DNA of 34,425 nucleotides, taken from Selenomonas sp. FOBRC6 (GTDB lineage Bacteria > Bacillota > Negativicutes > Selenomonadales > Selenomonadaceae). Below the pieces are notes generated by a model. It was not told where the DNA came from. It did no database searches and saw only the letters and a list, made by a program, of their open reading frames with translations. Position numbers and translations under genes: made by a program. Position 1 is the first letter of the stretch. Each line of letters opens with the position of its first letter. Where the stretch lies: NCBI RefSeq assembly GCF_000286455.1, contig NZ_ALKG01000044.1:1-34425 (forward strand). Direction: 5' to 3'. Of this stretch, positions 7,892 to 19,908 are shown one piece after another.

Positions 7892-9139
7892 TTGCTCAGC
7901 AACATCAGCCGCAAGTATCGCGAAACGGCGCTCATCAAGCTCATCGCGATCGGTCTCATCATCGGTATCCTCATCGCGCTCTATGCGCCCGCGCTCATCC
8001 CCGTCGTCGCCGTACTCGGCGATGTCTTCGTCCGCGCGCTGAAGGGCGTCGCACCGATCCTCGTCTTCGTCCTCGTCATGAACGCGATGGCGCAGCGCAC
8101 GGTCGGCTCGGGTGCGGCTCTGCGCCCCATCGTACGCCTCTACATCATCGCGACCTTCCTCGCGTCCGTTGTAGCAGTCGGCTTCTCCTTCGCGTTCCCG
8201 TCCACGCTGCACCTTGTCGTGGCAGACGCGAGCGTTGCGCCGCCGAGCGGCATTGTCGAGGTCGTCCACAACCTCATTCTCAAAGTCGTTGACAACCCGA
8301 TCAATGCGATTGCAAGCGCGAACTACATCGGCATCCTCGCATGGAGCGTACTCGCGGGCGTCGCCCTGCAGAAGGCAAGCGCAACGACCAAGAACACCGT
8401 GCGCGACTTTGCCGTTGTCATGACGCAGATCGTGCTCTGGGTCATCCGCTTCGCCCCGTTTGGCATCATGGGACTCGTGGCAGATGCAGTTGGTACGAGC
8501 GGCGTGGACGCCCTCATCAGCTACTTGCAGCTGCTTGCCGTCCTGATCGGCGCGTTCTTCTCCGTCGCCCTCATCATGAACCCGATCATCGTCTGGCTGC
8601 ACATCCGCCGCAACCCGTTCCCGCTCGTCTTTACGACGCTGCGTGAGAGCGGCATCTACGCCTTCTTCACGCGCAGTTCGGCGGCAAACATCCCCGTGAA
8701 CCTACAGCTCTGCAAACGCCTCGGCCTGAACCCCGAGGTCTACTCCATTTCCATCCCACTCGGCGCGACCATCAACATGAGCGGCGCGGCGATCACGATT
8801 GCAATCCTCTCGCTCGCTGCGGCAAACACGCTCGGCATTCACGTCGATCTGCCGACGGCACTGCTCCTCTGCCTCATCGCCACGGTCGGCGCGTGCGGTG
8901 CCTCGGGCGTTGCGGGCGGCTCGCTGCTGCTCATCCCCGTCGCCTGCTCCTCGTTCGGCATCAGCAACGACATCGCGATGCAGGTCGTCGGCGTCGGCTT
9001 CATCATCGGCGTGCTGCAGGACTCCTGCGAGACCGCGCTCAACAGCTCCACCGACGTCCTCTTCACTGCGACGGCGGAGTTCGCCGACCGCGCGAAGGAG
9101 GGCACGCTCACGGCGGAGGATATGACGCCGAAGAGCTGA
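7892..9139 (+). CDS. sstT: serine/threonine:Na+ symporter SstT
   Basis: Inner-membrane transporter of the dicarboxylate/amino acid:cation symporter family that imports L-serine and L-threonine with sodium. The product matches remembered E. coli SstT almost throughout, for example [20 protein letters not shown]-like [44 protein letters not shown] and [18 protein letters not shown]. The start is TTG at 7892, because AAAGGAGG lies 7 nt before it. The longer in-frame GTG at 7847 overlaps the promoter -10 and cannot be transcribed from it. That gives 415 residues, the usual length. The tannase-like gene follows after 37 bp and may be cotranscribed. Confidence 0.95.
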   Translation: MLSNISRKYRETALIKLIAIGLIIGILIALYAPALIPVVAVLGDVFVRALKGVAPILVFVLVMNAMAQRTVGSGAALRPIVRLYIIATFLASVVAVGFSFAFPSTLHLVVADASVAPPSGIVEVVHNLILKVVDNPINAIASANYIGILAWSVLAGVALQKASATTKNTVRDFAVVMTQIVLWVIRFAPFGIMGLVADAVGTSGVDALISYLQLLAVLIGAFFSVALIMNPIIVWLHIRRNPFPLVFTTLRESGIYAFFTRSSAANIPVNLQLCKRLGLNPEVYSISIPLGATINMSGAAITIAILSLAAANTLGIHVDLPTALLLCLIATVGACGASGVAGGSLLLIPVACSSFGISNDIAMQVVGVGFIIGVLQDSCETALNSSTDVLFTATAEFADRAKEGTLTAEDMTPKS

Positions 9140-9176
9140 TTGGATTGATCCAACTCACCCAGAAGGGGACAAGCGC

Positions 9177-10790
9177 ATGAAACGTACACAGCTTTTGAAA
9201 ATATCATTTCTCTCCGCGCTGCTCAGTCTCCCGCTCTCATCTGCACATACATCTGCAGCCGCAGATACAGGAACACAGCCTCTCCCGCCTCTGATGGGGG
9301 AGGCTGCCGCTATTGCGGGCGTACTGGCGGGGGAAAATCTACCGCACCTCAAATTCGACCCTACTTCCTATACGGATGAAACACTGATCGTAGGCGGGCA
9401 GGCAGTTGCATTCCGCGCCTACCGCGACATTCCCTATGCAGTGCATCCACGGAATGCTGCGCACCAGCGCATGAGCATCTTCATCCCTGCTGCCTATTTC
9501 TCAGGCGGCACGGTGAACGGCTACACGGCAAAGACGGCACCGATCTTCCTGCCGAATGGCGTCGGTGGCTATATGCCGGGTGAGATTCTCGCGCCTGCTG
9601 TCAAAGGGACAGAGGCGAATGCTTCCCTCACCGCGCTCATGCGCGGTCTTGTCGTCGCCGCACCTGCAATTCGCGGACGTACAGATGTGAATGCTGACGG
9701 CGTCTACGTCGGCAAGGCTCCTGCACTCATCGTCGACTACAAGGCAGCCGTCCGCTTCCTCCGCTACAACGCCACGCTCCTGCCTGCGGGGAACACGGAG
9801 CGCATCATCTCAAACGGCACGAGCGCAGGAGGCGCACTCTCCGCCCTCCTCGGCGCAACCGGAAACAGCCGAGACTATGACGAGGAGCTTGCCGACATCG
9901 CCGCCGCTCCGGGACGCGACGACATCTACGCCGCAAGTTGCTACTGCCCCATCACCAACCTTGAGCACGCTGATATGGCATACGAGTGGATCTTCGCGGG
10001 CGTAAACGACTATCATCAGGGCGGCGATCAAATGCACCCGCCTGCGCCACCAACGAGCAATACTGCACAGGGCGTAGTGACGAACCGCCCCGCAAATGCC
10101 CCGATGGAGAGCGCTGCGGCAACCCCGATGACGTCAGACGCCGTCGCAGCCTCCGCACGCCTGAAGGCACTCTTTCCCGCCTATCTGAACGGTCTGGGTC
10201 TTCGGGATGCAAGCGGCACGCTTATGCAGCTGAATGCAGACGGAACGGGCAGCTTTGCAGACTACATCAAGGGTATCTATCGCGCATCGGCACAGCGTGC
10301 TGTGGACGCCAAGATGCCGCTTGATGGCGCGAACTGGTTCACCGTCAAGGACGGCAAGGTCACGGACGTCGATCTCGCGAAGTACGCCGTCTGGGTGACA
10401 CGCCTCAAGAGCACACCCGCCTTTGACCGATTTGATCGCAGCTCGGGCGAGAACGATGTGTTCGGCACAGAGACAAATGTACCGCGCCACTTCACGGACT
10501 TCTCGCGTCAGTACGACACGGCACACGGCGACCTTGCGCCCGACATGGACATCCGCCGCATGAATCCGATGAACTACATCGGCACGGCGGGCGTGAGGAC
10601 AGCACCACATTTCCGCATCCGCCACGGCGCCAAGGATCGCGATACGTCGATGGCAATCCCCGCCATCCTCGCACTGCGCCTTGCCAGAACCGGCAGCGAC
10701 GTGAACTTCTCCGCCCCATGGGGACAGGGACACGGCGGCGACTACGATCTCAAGGAACTCTTCGACTGGATTGACTACATCTGCAAATAA
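9177..10790 (+). CDS. secreted tannase-like alpha/beta hydrolase (subtype B tannase family)
   Basis: A 537-residue protein with an N-terminal signal peptide (KR, hydrophobic core to about residue 22, likely cleavage near AHTSAAA), so it acts outside the cytoplasm. The nucleophile motif GTSAGG places the serine at S216. A later RHGAKDRD segment gives D487 and GHGGDY gives H519. The D-to-H distance of 32 residues and the GTSAG motif match my memory of Lactiplantibacillus plantarum tannase (Ser163/Asp419/His451). Tannases release gallic acid from galloyl esters; the true substrate is inferred only, and a related feruloyl or carboxyl esterase role is possible. ATG 9177 follows AAGGGG. Confidence 0.75.
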   Translation: MKRTQLLKISFLSALLSLPLSSAHTSAAADTGTQPLPPLMGEAAAIAGVLAGENLPHLKFDPTSYTDETLIVGGQAVAFRAYRDIPYAVHPRNAAHQRMSIFIPAAYFSGGTVNGYTAKTAPIFLPNGVGGYMPGEILAPAVKGTEANASLTALMRGLVVAAPAIRGRTDVNADGVYVGKAPALIVDYKAAVRFLRYNATLLPAGNTERIISNGTSAGGALSALLGATGNSRDYDEELADIAAAPGRDDIYAASCYCPITNLEHADMAYEWIFAGVNDYHQGGDQMHPPAPPTSNTAQGVVTNRPANAPMESAAATPMTSDAVAASARLKALFPAYLNGLGLRDASGTLMQLNADGTGSFADYIKGIYRASAQRAVDAKMPLDGANWFTVKDGKVTDVDLAKYAVWVTRLKSTPAFDRFDRSSGENDVFGTETNVPRHFTDFSRQYDTAHGDLAPDMDIRRMNPMNYIGTAGVRTAPHFRIRHGAKDRDTSMAIPAILALRLARTGSDVNFSAPWGQGHGGDYDLKELFDWIDYICK

Positions 10791-10801
10791 GCGGCACATA
10801 G

Positions 10802-10839
10802 AAAAGGACGATACGAATGCAGCTTCGTATCGTCCTTTT
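10802..10839. terminator. bidirectional terminator between the tannase-like gene and bioY
   Basis: A perfect 16-bp stem (10802-10817 with 10824-10839, loop TGCAGC) starts with AAAA and ends with TTTT. It can therefore stop the plus transcript from the tannase-like gene and the minus transcript from bioY. Confidence 0.88.
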
Positions 10840-10846
10840 ACATTAC

Positions 10847-11401
10847 TCAGAAATAGCGGAGGCGCCGATTCAGTGTGACGCCGAGTGCGGCGGCGGCGAC
10901 TGCCTTGATGAGGTCGCCCGGAATATACTGGACAAGCGCCATAAAGGCGGCGACAACCCCTGCGAATTTATCCCCGAACAGGATCGTCAGCCATAGCGTC
11001 GCGATTGCGTAGGTCACGGGCACGCTGACGAGCGTTCCGACGAGCGCGTAGCGCGCAAAGGAGGGTTCCCGCCCCTTGAGCATGCTCATGAGCGTATAGG
11101 CGAGCAGGAAACCGATGAAGAAACCGCCGCGCGGGCCGAAGATGATGCCGAGTCCGCCGACACCGCCCGCAAAGACGGGCAGACCGACCGCACCGAGTAC
11201 GGTATAACCGATGAGAACGACGGCGGTCTGACGCGGCGTCAGCACGAGCGCGGCAAGGCACATGACGAAGGTCTGCATCGTGAGCGGTGCCATGAATGGC
11301 ACGGGAATTGCAATGTACGCGCTCACACAGATCAGCGCAATGCAGAGTGCCATGCGTGTTGTATTGCGTACGGAAAAGAATTTATCATCCAGAGATGTCA
11401 T
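10847..11401 (-). CDS. bioY: biotin transporter substrate-binding membrane protein BioY
   Basis: S-component of an ECF-type biotin importer. The 184-residue hydrophobic protein has about six membrane helices and the BioY hallmarks VPFMAPLTMQTF, PRQTAVVLIGY, LGAVGLPVFAGG and FGPRGGFFIGF. ATG 11401 follows AAAGGAG with an 8-nt gap. No ECF ATPase or T-component genes are adjacent, so it either shares an energising module encoded elsewhere or works alone, as reported for some BioY proteins. A good promoter and a dyad lie upstream. Confidence 0.94.
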   Translation of the reverse strand: MTSLDDKFFSVRNTTRMALCIALICVSAYIAIPVPFMAPLTMQTFVMCLAALVLTPRQTAVVLIGYTVLGAVGLPVFAGGVGGLGIIFGPRGGFFIGFLLAYTLMSMLKGREPSFARYALVGTLVSVPVTYAIATLWLTILFGDKFAGVVAAFMALVQYIPGDLIKAVAAAALGVTLNRRLRYF

Positions 11402-11427
11402 AGCAATCGCTCCTTTTTCACGTTCGT

Positions 11428-11481
11428 ATTCTAACGCGAAAGAAGCGATTCGTCAACCTGTTTATGGAGAACGAGTAAACA
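11428..11481 (-). promoter_or_regulatory. bioY promoter with upstream dyad
   Basis: On the minus strand TTGACG (11456-11451), a 17-bp spacer and TAGAAT (11433-11428) form a strong promoter. Just upstream, TGTTTA and TAAACA (11459-11464 and 11476-11481) form an inverted repeat 11 bp apart. Biotin genes are commonly controlled by BirA at GTTAAC-like dyads. The half-sites here are only loosely similar, so the BirA assignment is a guess. Confidence 0.5.
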
Positions 11482-11523
11482 ATTTTTCACTTTAAAATGT
11501 TACTAACAAAACAAACGTTTCTA

Positions 11524-11532
11524 TGATATACT
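11524..11532 (+). promoter_or_regulatory. extended -10 promoter for the small-peptide gene (locus 1)
   Basis: TGA followed by TATACT (11527-11532) is an extended -10 element. A weak CTAACA-type -35 lies 18 bp upstream. The predicted transcript starts near 11539 and has a leader of about 40 nt. In this leader ACCCC (11546-11550) can pair with GGGGT (11567-11571) and hide the ribosome binding site. AGTATG/CATACT and TTGC/GCAA pairings are interleaved there as in a pseudoknot. Confidence 0.45.
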
Positions 11533-11578
11533 GAGTATGTTGCTTACCCCATACTGGCAACAGAAAGGGGTGTTGGTC

Positions 11579-11668
11579 TTGGAGATACTCACCATTTTTT
11601 GTATTTCTGTCGCAGCAAATGTAGTTTCATACTACATTTGCAAATGGCTGGACAGAGCGATGAGTTAG
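11579..11668 (+). CDS. 29-residue membrane peptide, candidate Fst-like type I toxin (locus 1)
   Basis: The reading frame starts at TTG 11579 with AAAGGGG 8 nt upstream; an in-frame GTG at 11570 is possible but too close to the ribosome binding site. The peptide begins MEILTIF, has one hydrophobic span and ends with SYYICKWLDRAMS. A charged W-L-D tail after a single helix resembles Fst/Ldr-type toxins. The gene lies between an extended -10 promoter and a bidirectional terminator. A facing promoter makes an RNA complementary to its start region. It aligns without gaps to the peptide at 34309-34392. Toxicity is inferred from architecture only. Confidence 0.65.
   Translation: MEILTIFCISVAANVVSYYICKWLDRAMS
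11615..11641 (+). repeat. perfect 11-bp hairpin inside the peptide gene
   Basis: GCAAATGTAGT (11615-11625) and its exact complement (11631-11641) flank TTCAT. The hairpin falls entirely inside the codons for residues 13-21 of the small peptide, so this stretch is constrained both as protein and as RNA or DNA structure. Confidence 0.8.
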
Positions 11669-11708
11669 GCAACCAGCATCGGGCCCAAGCCACCCGCGCA
11701 AGAACGGC

Positions 11709-11775
11709 ATAGAAAATCCCGGCAGTGCGACCTGCCGGGATTTTTGTTGGTTGGAAATCCTCACCAAGATTTCTG
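11709..11775 (-). ncRNA. candidate antisense antitoxin RNA, about 67 nt (locus 1)
   Basis: Predicted from the promoter at 11781-11809 (minus) to the shared terminator at 11713-11744. The first part of the RNA contains the complement of the peptide mRNA start region (direct repeat copy 11745-11765), and the second part is the terminator hairpin. Pairing at both places would block translation of the peptide, as RNA II does for fst in the enterococcal par locus. The ends are estimates. Confidence 0.55.
11713..11744. terminator. bidirectional terminator shared by peptide mRNA, facing RNA and rpoC
   Basis: A perfect 13-bp stem (AAAATCCCGGCAG at 11713-11725 with 11732-11744, loop TGCGAC) has T-runs in both directions. 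It ends the peptide mRNA on the plus strand. On the minus strand it ends the facing RNA and any rpoBC transcript that reads through. Confidence 0.9.
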
Positions 11776-11780
11776 GGTAT

Positions 11781-11809
11781 AGTATAACACGTTCAATCGC
11801 ATATTGCAA
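11781..11809 (-). promoter_or_regulatory. promoter for the facing RNA, directly after rpoC
   Basis: TTGCAA (11809-11804), a 17-bp spacer and TATACT (11786-11781) lie on the minus strand. The -35 begins 2 bp after the rpoC stop codon. The -10 hexamer is the same as in the locus 2 antisense promoter (34168-34173). Confidence 0.55.
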
Positions 11810-11810
11810 G

Positions 11811-15839
<4,029 letters not shown>

Positions 15840-15862
15840 CAGATGCCACTCCCTTCCTAGAA

Positions 15863-18800
15863 TCAGACGTCCAGATCATCCTCGTTCGACGCATCGAGCT
15901 CATCGAGTCCGCCGTGCAGAATCGTATCCATATCGTCCGAAATTTCTTCGTCTGTATCAATGTGTGCGATGAGATCCTCGTCCGAGACACCTTCTTCAGC
16001 GCCGTCCTCCTCATCGTAGGAGTCCTCTGCAGGGGACGGAGCCGCGCCGGTCTCATCGACGCCCTGGACATCGAGGTCGAGCGAGCGTGCCTTCTCCCCG
16101 ATGTCCTCGTCCTCCTCGTCGCGAATTGCGATTTCCTTCGCGTCCTCGTTGAGCACCTTGATGTCGAGGCCGATCGCCTGCAGTTCCTTGATGAGCACCT
16201 TGAACGACTCGGGAACGCCCGGCTCGGGGATGTTATCCCCCTTGACAATGGACTCGTATGCCTTGACACGCCCGACCACGTCGTCGGACTTCACCGTCAG
16301 GATCTCCTGCAGTGTGTAGGCCGCGCCGTATGCCTCGAGCGCCCAGACCTCCATCTCGCCGAAGCGCTGTCCGCCGAACTGCGCCTTGCCGCCGAGCGGC
16401 TGCTGCGTGACAAGCGAGTACGGCCCTGTGGAGCGCGCGTGAATCTTGTCATCGACAAGGTGATGCAGCTTCAGCATATAGACGCAGCCGACCGTGACGC
16501 GATTCTCGAACGGCTCACCCGTGCGGCCGTCATAGAGCACTGTCTTGCCGTCATCGGGCAGCCCCGCCGCGCGGATTGTGCCGAACACGTCATCGTCGCT
16601 TGCGCCGTCAAAGACGGGGGTCGCAATGTGAATGCCCGCCACGTCGGGGATGGGCATCCCATTTGCATCGAAATTATAGCCCGCCGCGCGGAGGTCTCCC
16701 TCCACCGTCGGATCGTTCTCCTTGATGCGCTGACCGAGCACGCGGCACGCCATGCCGAGATGCGTCTCGAGCACCTGCCCGATGTTCATACGGGACGGCA
16801 CGCCGAGCGGATTCAGCACGATGTCGACGGGTGTGCCATCCGGCAGGAAAGGCATGTCCTCCTGGCGCATGATGCGCGAGACGACACCCTTGTTGCCGTG
16901 GCGGCCGGACATCTTGTCGCCGACCGAGATCTTGCGCTTCTGCGCGATATAGACGCGCACGAGGCGGTTGACCCCCGGCGGCAGTTCGTCGTTGTTCTCA
17001 CGCGTGAAGATCTTCACGTCGATGATCTTGCCCGCCTCTCCGTGCGGCACGCGCAGCGAGGTATCGCGCACCTCGCGCGCCTTCTCGCCGAAGATCGCGC
17101 GGAGAAGACGCTCCTCTGCCGTCAGCTCCGTCTCGCCCTTCGGCGTGACCTTGCCGACGAGGATGTCGCCAGGGCGCACATCTGCGCCGATGGAGACAAT
17201 GCCGCCCTCGTCGAGATCCTTCAGCGCGTCCTCCGCGACGTTCGGGATGTCGCGCGTGATCTCCTCGGGGCCGAGCTTCGTGTCGCGCGCATCGCACTCG
17301 TACTCCTCGATGTGGATCGATGTGTAGAGGTCGCGCTTGACAAGGTTTTCACTGAGGAGAATTGCGTCCTCGTAGTTGTAACCCTCCCACGGCATATAGG
17401 CAACGATGATGTTGTAGCCGAGGGCAAGCTCGCCGTTGTCCGTCGACGGACCATCGGCGATGGGCTGTCCCTCCGCCACGCGGTCGCCTACGTAGACCAG
17501 CGGCTTCTGATTGATGCAGGTCGCCTGGTTCGAGCGGACAAATTTCTGCAATTTATAGTTGTCAAATGCGCCCTCATCCGTGCGGACAGTAATCGCATTC
17601 GCCGTTACTTCCGTGACCTCGCCGCTGTGCTTGGCGAGCACCATAACGCCCGAGTCGCACGCAGCCTTATACTCCATGCCCGTGCCAACAAGCGGTGCCT
17701 GCGTCTTGAGGAGAGGTACCGCCTGACGCTGCATATTTGCGCCCATGAGCGCACGGTTCGCGTCATCGTTCTCGAGGAACGGGATCATCGCCGTCGCGAT
17801 CGAGAAGACCTGACGCGGCGACACGTCCATATAGTCGACGCGGTCGCGGTGGTGCAGACCCGTCTCCTCGTGGAAACGCGCCGTAACGCGCTCGTTGACG
17901 AAGAACTCGTTTTCATCGAGCGGCTCGTTCGCCTGTGCGATGATGAGCTCGTCCTCCTCGTCCGCCGTCAGGTAGCGCACATCCTCCGTCACGCGACGGT
18001 TCTCCTTGTCCACGCGGCGGTACGGAGTCTCCATAAAGCCGAACTGGTTCACGCGCGCATAGTTTGCGAGCGAGCCGATCAGACCGATGTTCGGACCTTC
18101 GGGCGACTCGACGGGGCACATGCGCCCGTAGTGCGAGTTGTGCACGTCACGCACCTCGAAGCCGGCGCGCTCACGCGAGAGACCGCCGGGGCCAAGTGCC
18201 GAGAGGCGGCGCTTATGCGTCAGCTCCGAGAGCGGGTTGTGCTGATCCATAAACTGCGAGAGCTGCGAGGAGCCAAAGAACTCCTTTACCGCCGCCACAA
18301 CGGGGCGGATGTTGATGAGCCCCTGCGGCGTAATGCTCTCCGTCTCCTGGATCGACATGCGCTCACGCACGACGCGCTCCATGCGCGAGAGACCGATGCG
18401 GAACTGGTTCTGCAGCAGCTCCCCGACCGCACGCACGCGGCGGTTGCCGAGGTGGTCGATGTCGTCCGTATAGCCAAATCCGTCCACGAGACCCAGCAGA
18501 TAGCTGATCGCCGCCATGACATCCTCGCGCGTGATCGTGCGGAACTGGTAGTCACGCGTCGGCGCACAGAGCATGCGGTAGATCTCACTGTCTTTTTTCT
18601 GCACGTCAAAGGCGACGAGCTCACCCTCACCGAAGAGCTCGATTTCGCGCTCGGCGCTGACGGCATCCACCATATCCTGCGTGATCTGCTCGCCCTGCGG
18701 GAACACGATCTCGCCCGTTTCCTTGTCAACGACAGGATGGGCAAGCACCTTGCCCAAGAGACGGCGACGCCAGCCGAGCTTCTTTGTCAGTTTATAGCGT

Positions 18801-19612
18801 CCGACCGTCGCCAGATCGTAGCGGCGCGGGTCAAAGAACAGCGTCTCGAGCAGCTGCCGCGCGTTGTCCTCGTTCGCGGGCTCGCCGGGACGCAGGCGTC
18901 GGTAGATCTCGATGACCGCCTTGCTGCGCGTCTTCACCTCGTCCGTGTCGCGCTCAATCGTCGCAAGGATACGCGGATCGTCACCGAAGAGCTCGCGGAT
19001 CTCCGCATCCGTCTCGTAGCCGAGTGCGCGGATGAGATAGGTCACAGGCATCTTGCGCGTGCGGTCAATGCGCACGGACACAATGTCGTTCGCATCCGTC
19101 TCCAGCTCGATCCACGCACCGCGATTCGGGATCATCGTCGCGTTGTAGAGCTCCTTGCCCGACGTATCGATCTCGACACCGTAGTAGGTGCCGGGCGATC
19201 GGACGAGCTGGCTGACGATGACGCGCTCCGCGCCGTTGATGATGAACGTGCCCGTATCCGTCATGAGCGGGAAATCGCCCATGAAGACCTCCTGCTCCTT
19301 GATCTCGCCCGTCTCGCGGTTCACGAGGCGCACGTTCACACGCAGGGGGGCGGCATAGGTCACGTCACGTTCCTTGCACTCATCGAGATCGTACTTCGGC
19401 TCACCGAGCGCAAATGATTCAAACGAAAGGATCAGATTCCCCGAGAAATCCTGAATAGGCGAGATATCGCGGAAGATCTCCGCGAGTCCCACCTCCAGAA
19501 ACCACTGATAGCTCGTGCGCTGGATGTCGAGGAGATGCGGCATCTCCATAACTTCCTTAATGCGCGCGTAGCTGTAGCGGGTTCGACGGCCGACCGACAC
19601 AGGATTGAACAT
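15863..19612 (-). CDS. rpoB: DNA-directed RNA polymerase subunit beta
   Basis: Core polymerase subunit of 1249 residues, starting [18 protein letters not shown]. The GTG at 19624 is in frame, but AAAGG abuts it directly, so ATG 19612 with the same site about 9 nt upstream is preferred. The rifampicin-pocket region contains [17 protein letters not shown] and [13 protein letters not shown]; residues equivalent to D516, H526 and S531 of E. coli are the sensitive type. The acidic, low-complexity C-terminus (EEDGAEEG...EDDLDV) extends past the usual end. The gene has its own promoter and leader and is not preceded by rplJ-rplL. Confidence 0.98.
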   Translation of the reverse strand: MFNPVSVGRRTRYSYARIKEVMEMPHLLDIQRTSYQWFLEVGLAEIFRDISPIQDFSGNLILSFESFALGEPKYDLDECKERDVTYAAPLRVNVRLVNRETGEIKEQEVFMGDFPLMTDTGTFIINGAERVIVSQLVRSPGTYYGVEIDTSGKELYNATMIPNRGAWIELETDANDIVSVRIDRTRKMPVTYLIRALGYETDAEIRELFGDDPRILATIERDTDEVKTRSKAVIEIYRRLRPGEPANEDNARQLLETLFFDPRRYDLATVGRYKLTKKLGWRRRLLGKVLAHPVVDKETGEIVFPQGEQITQDMVDAVSAEREIELFGEGELVAFDVQKKDSEIYRMLCAPTRDYQFRTITREDVMAAISYLLGLVDGFGYTDDIDHLGNRRVRAVGELLQNQFRIGLSRMERVVRERMSIQETESITPQGLINIRPVVAAVKEFFGSSQLSQFMDQHNPLSELTHKRRLSALGPGGLSRERAGFEVRDVHNSHYGRMCPVESPEGPNIGLIGSLANYARVNQFGFMETPYRRVDKENRRVTEDVRYLTADEEDELIIAQANEPLDENEFFVNERVTARFHEETGLHHRDRVDYMDVSPRQVFSIATAMIPFLENDDANRALMGANMQRQAVPLLKTQAPLVGTGMEYKAACDSGVMVLAKHSGEVTEVTANAITVRTDEGAFDNYKLQKFVRSNQATCINQKPLVYVGDRVAEGQPIADGPSTDNGELALGYNIIVAYMPWEGYNYEDAILLSENLVKRDLYTSIHIEEYECDARDTKLGPEEITRDIPNVAEDALKDLDEGGIVSIGADVRPGDILVGKVTPKGETELTAEERLLRAIFGEKAREVRDTSLRVPHGEAGKIIDVKIFTRENNDELPPGVNRLVRVYIAQKRKISVGDKMSGRHGNKGVVSRIMRQEDMPFLPDGTPVDIVLNPLGVPSRMNIGQVLETHLGMACRVLGQRIKENDPTVEGDLRAAGYNFDANGMPIPDVAGIHIATPVFDGASDDDVFGTIRAAGLPDDGKTVLYDGRTGEPFENRVTVGCVYMLKLHHLVDDKIHARSTGPYSLVTQQPLGGKAQFGGQRFGEMEVWALEAYGAAYTLQEILTVKSDDVVGRVKAYESIVKGDNIPEPGVPESFKVLIKELQAIGLDIKVLNEDAKEIAIRDEEDEDIGEKARSLDLDVQGVDETGAAPSPAEDSYDEEDGAEEGVSDEDLIAHIDTDEEISDDMDTILHGGLDELDASNEDDLDV

Positions 19613-19636
19613 GAACGCTGTCACCCTTTCGCTGGA

Positions 19637-19717
19637 TTATCTTAATGAAGCTTTGTGTGCCACAGTAATTAAAAAGACACAAAAAGAACAAGGCAACCAT
19701 CCGAATACCTTGCTCAT
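19637..19717 (-). CDS. possible 26-codon leader ORF before rpoB
   Basis: In the rpoB leader an ATG at 19717 follows AAAGGA by 3 nt and opens a frame beginning MSKVFGWLPCSFC and ending at TAA 19639-19637, 24 bp before the rpoB ATG. The frame runs straight through an attenuator-like hairpin (19686-19715) and its T-rich tail. Translation of this frame could therefore affect whether the hairpin forms. I do not recognise the peptide, and it could be a chance frame. Confidence 0.35.
   Translation of the reverse strand: MSKVFGWLPCSFCVFLITVAHKASLR
19674..19715 (-). terminator. attenuator-like hairpin in the rpoB leader
   Basis: On the minus strand GAGCAAGG (19715-19708) can pair with CCTTGTTC (19693-19686) with one G-U pair. 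The next bases are TTTTTGTGTC and another T-run. As an intrinsic terminator it would reduce rpoBC transcription unless opposed. Confidence 0.4.
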
Positions 19718-19801
19718 TTGTCCTTTCTAACACGAGCCGCGAAGGCTGACCCTCCCCGAAAAAGGCGCACAAAACCCCATTCTTATTCAATAGGTCATTG
19801 T

Positions 19802-19831
19802 ATAATACTACATTGACAATACCCGTGTCAA
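19802..19831 (-). promoter_or_regulatory. rpoBC promoter
   Basis: A perfect TTGACA (19831-19826), an 18-bp spacer and TATTAT (19807-19802) lie on the minus strand. The region just upstream of the -35 is A/T-tract rich (19832-19860) like an UP element. The leader to the rpoB ATG is about 180 nt. TTGACA and TGTCAA (19813-19818 and 19826-19831) also form a dyad over the -35. Confidence 0.65.
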
Positions 19832-19861
19832 GAAAAATTTTTCATCGTATGAATTTTTTCG

Positions 19862-19891
19862 CTCAAAAACCGCATGACTTTGCCATGAGGT
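19862..19891 (-). terminator. probable terminator of the 488-residue protein gene
   Basis: On the minus strand ACCTCATG (19891-19884) pairs with CATGCGGT (19876-19869) with one mismatch, around a 7-nt loop. TTTTTG follows. It lies 18 bp after the stop codon at 19909. Confidence 0.45.
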
Positions 19892-19908
19892 TCAAAGGAG
19901 CACATCGC

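Larger units (their letters stand above)
11571..11765 (+). repeat. direct repeat pair linking the peptide start region and the facing RNA (locus 1)
   Basis: The 23 bp at 11571-11593 cover the TTG start codon and first codons of the peptide gene. They recur at 11745-11765 with a 2-bp gap and 19 of 21 remaining positions identical: TGTTGG, then a TTGGA...CTCACC block. Because the second copy is transcribed from the opposite strand, the facing RNA is complementary to the peptide mRNA at its translation start. Confidence 0.75.

Noticed and set aside
19813-19831. TTGACA as a plus-strand promoter diverging from rpoB
   Set aside because: No -10 lies at a suitable distance on the plus strand and no plus-strand gene follows.
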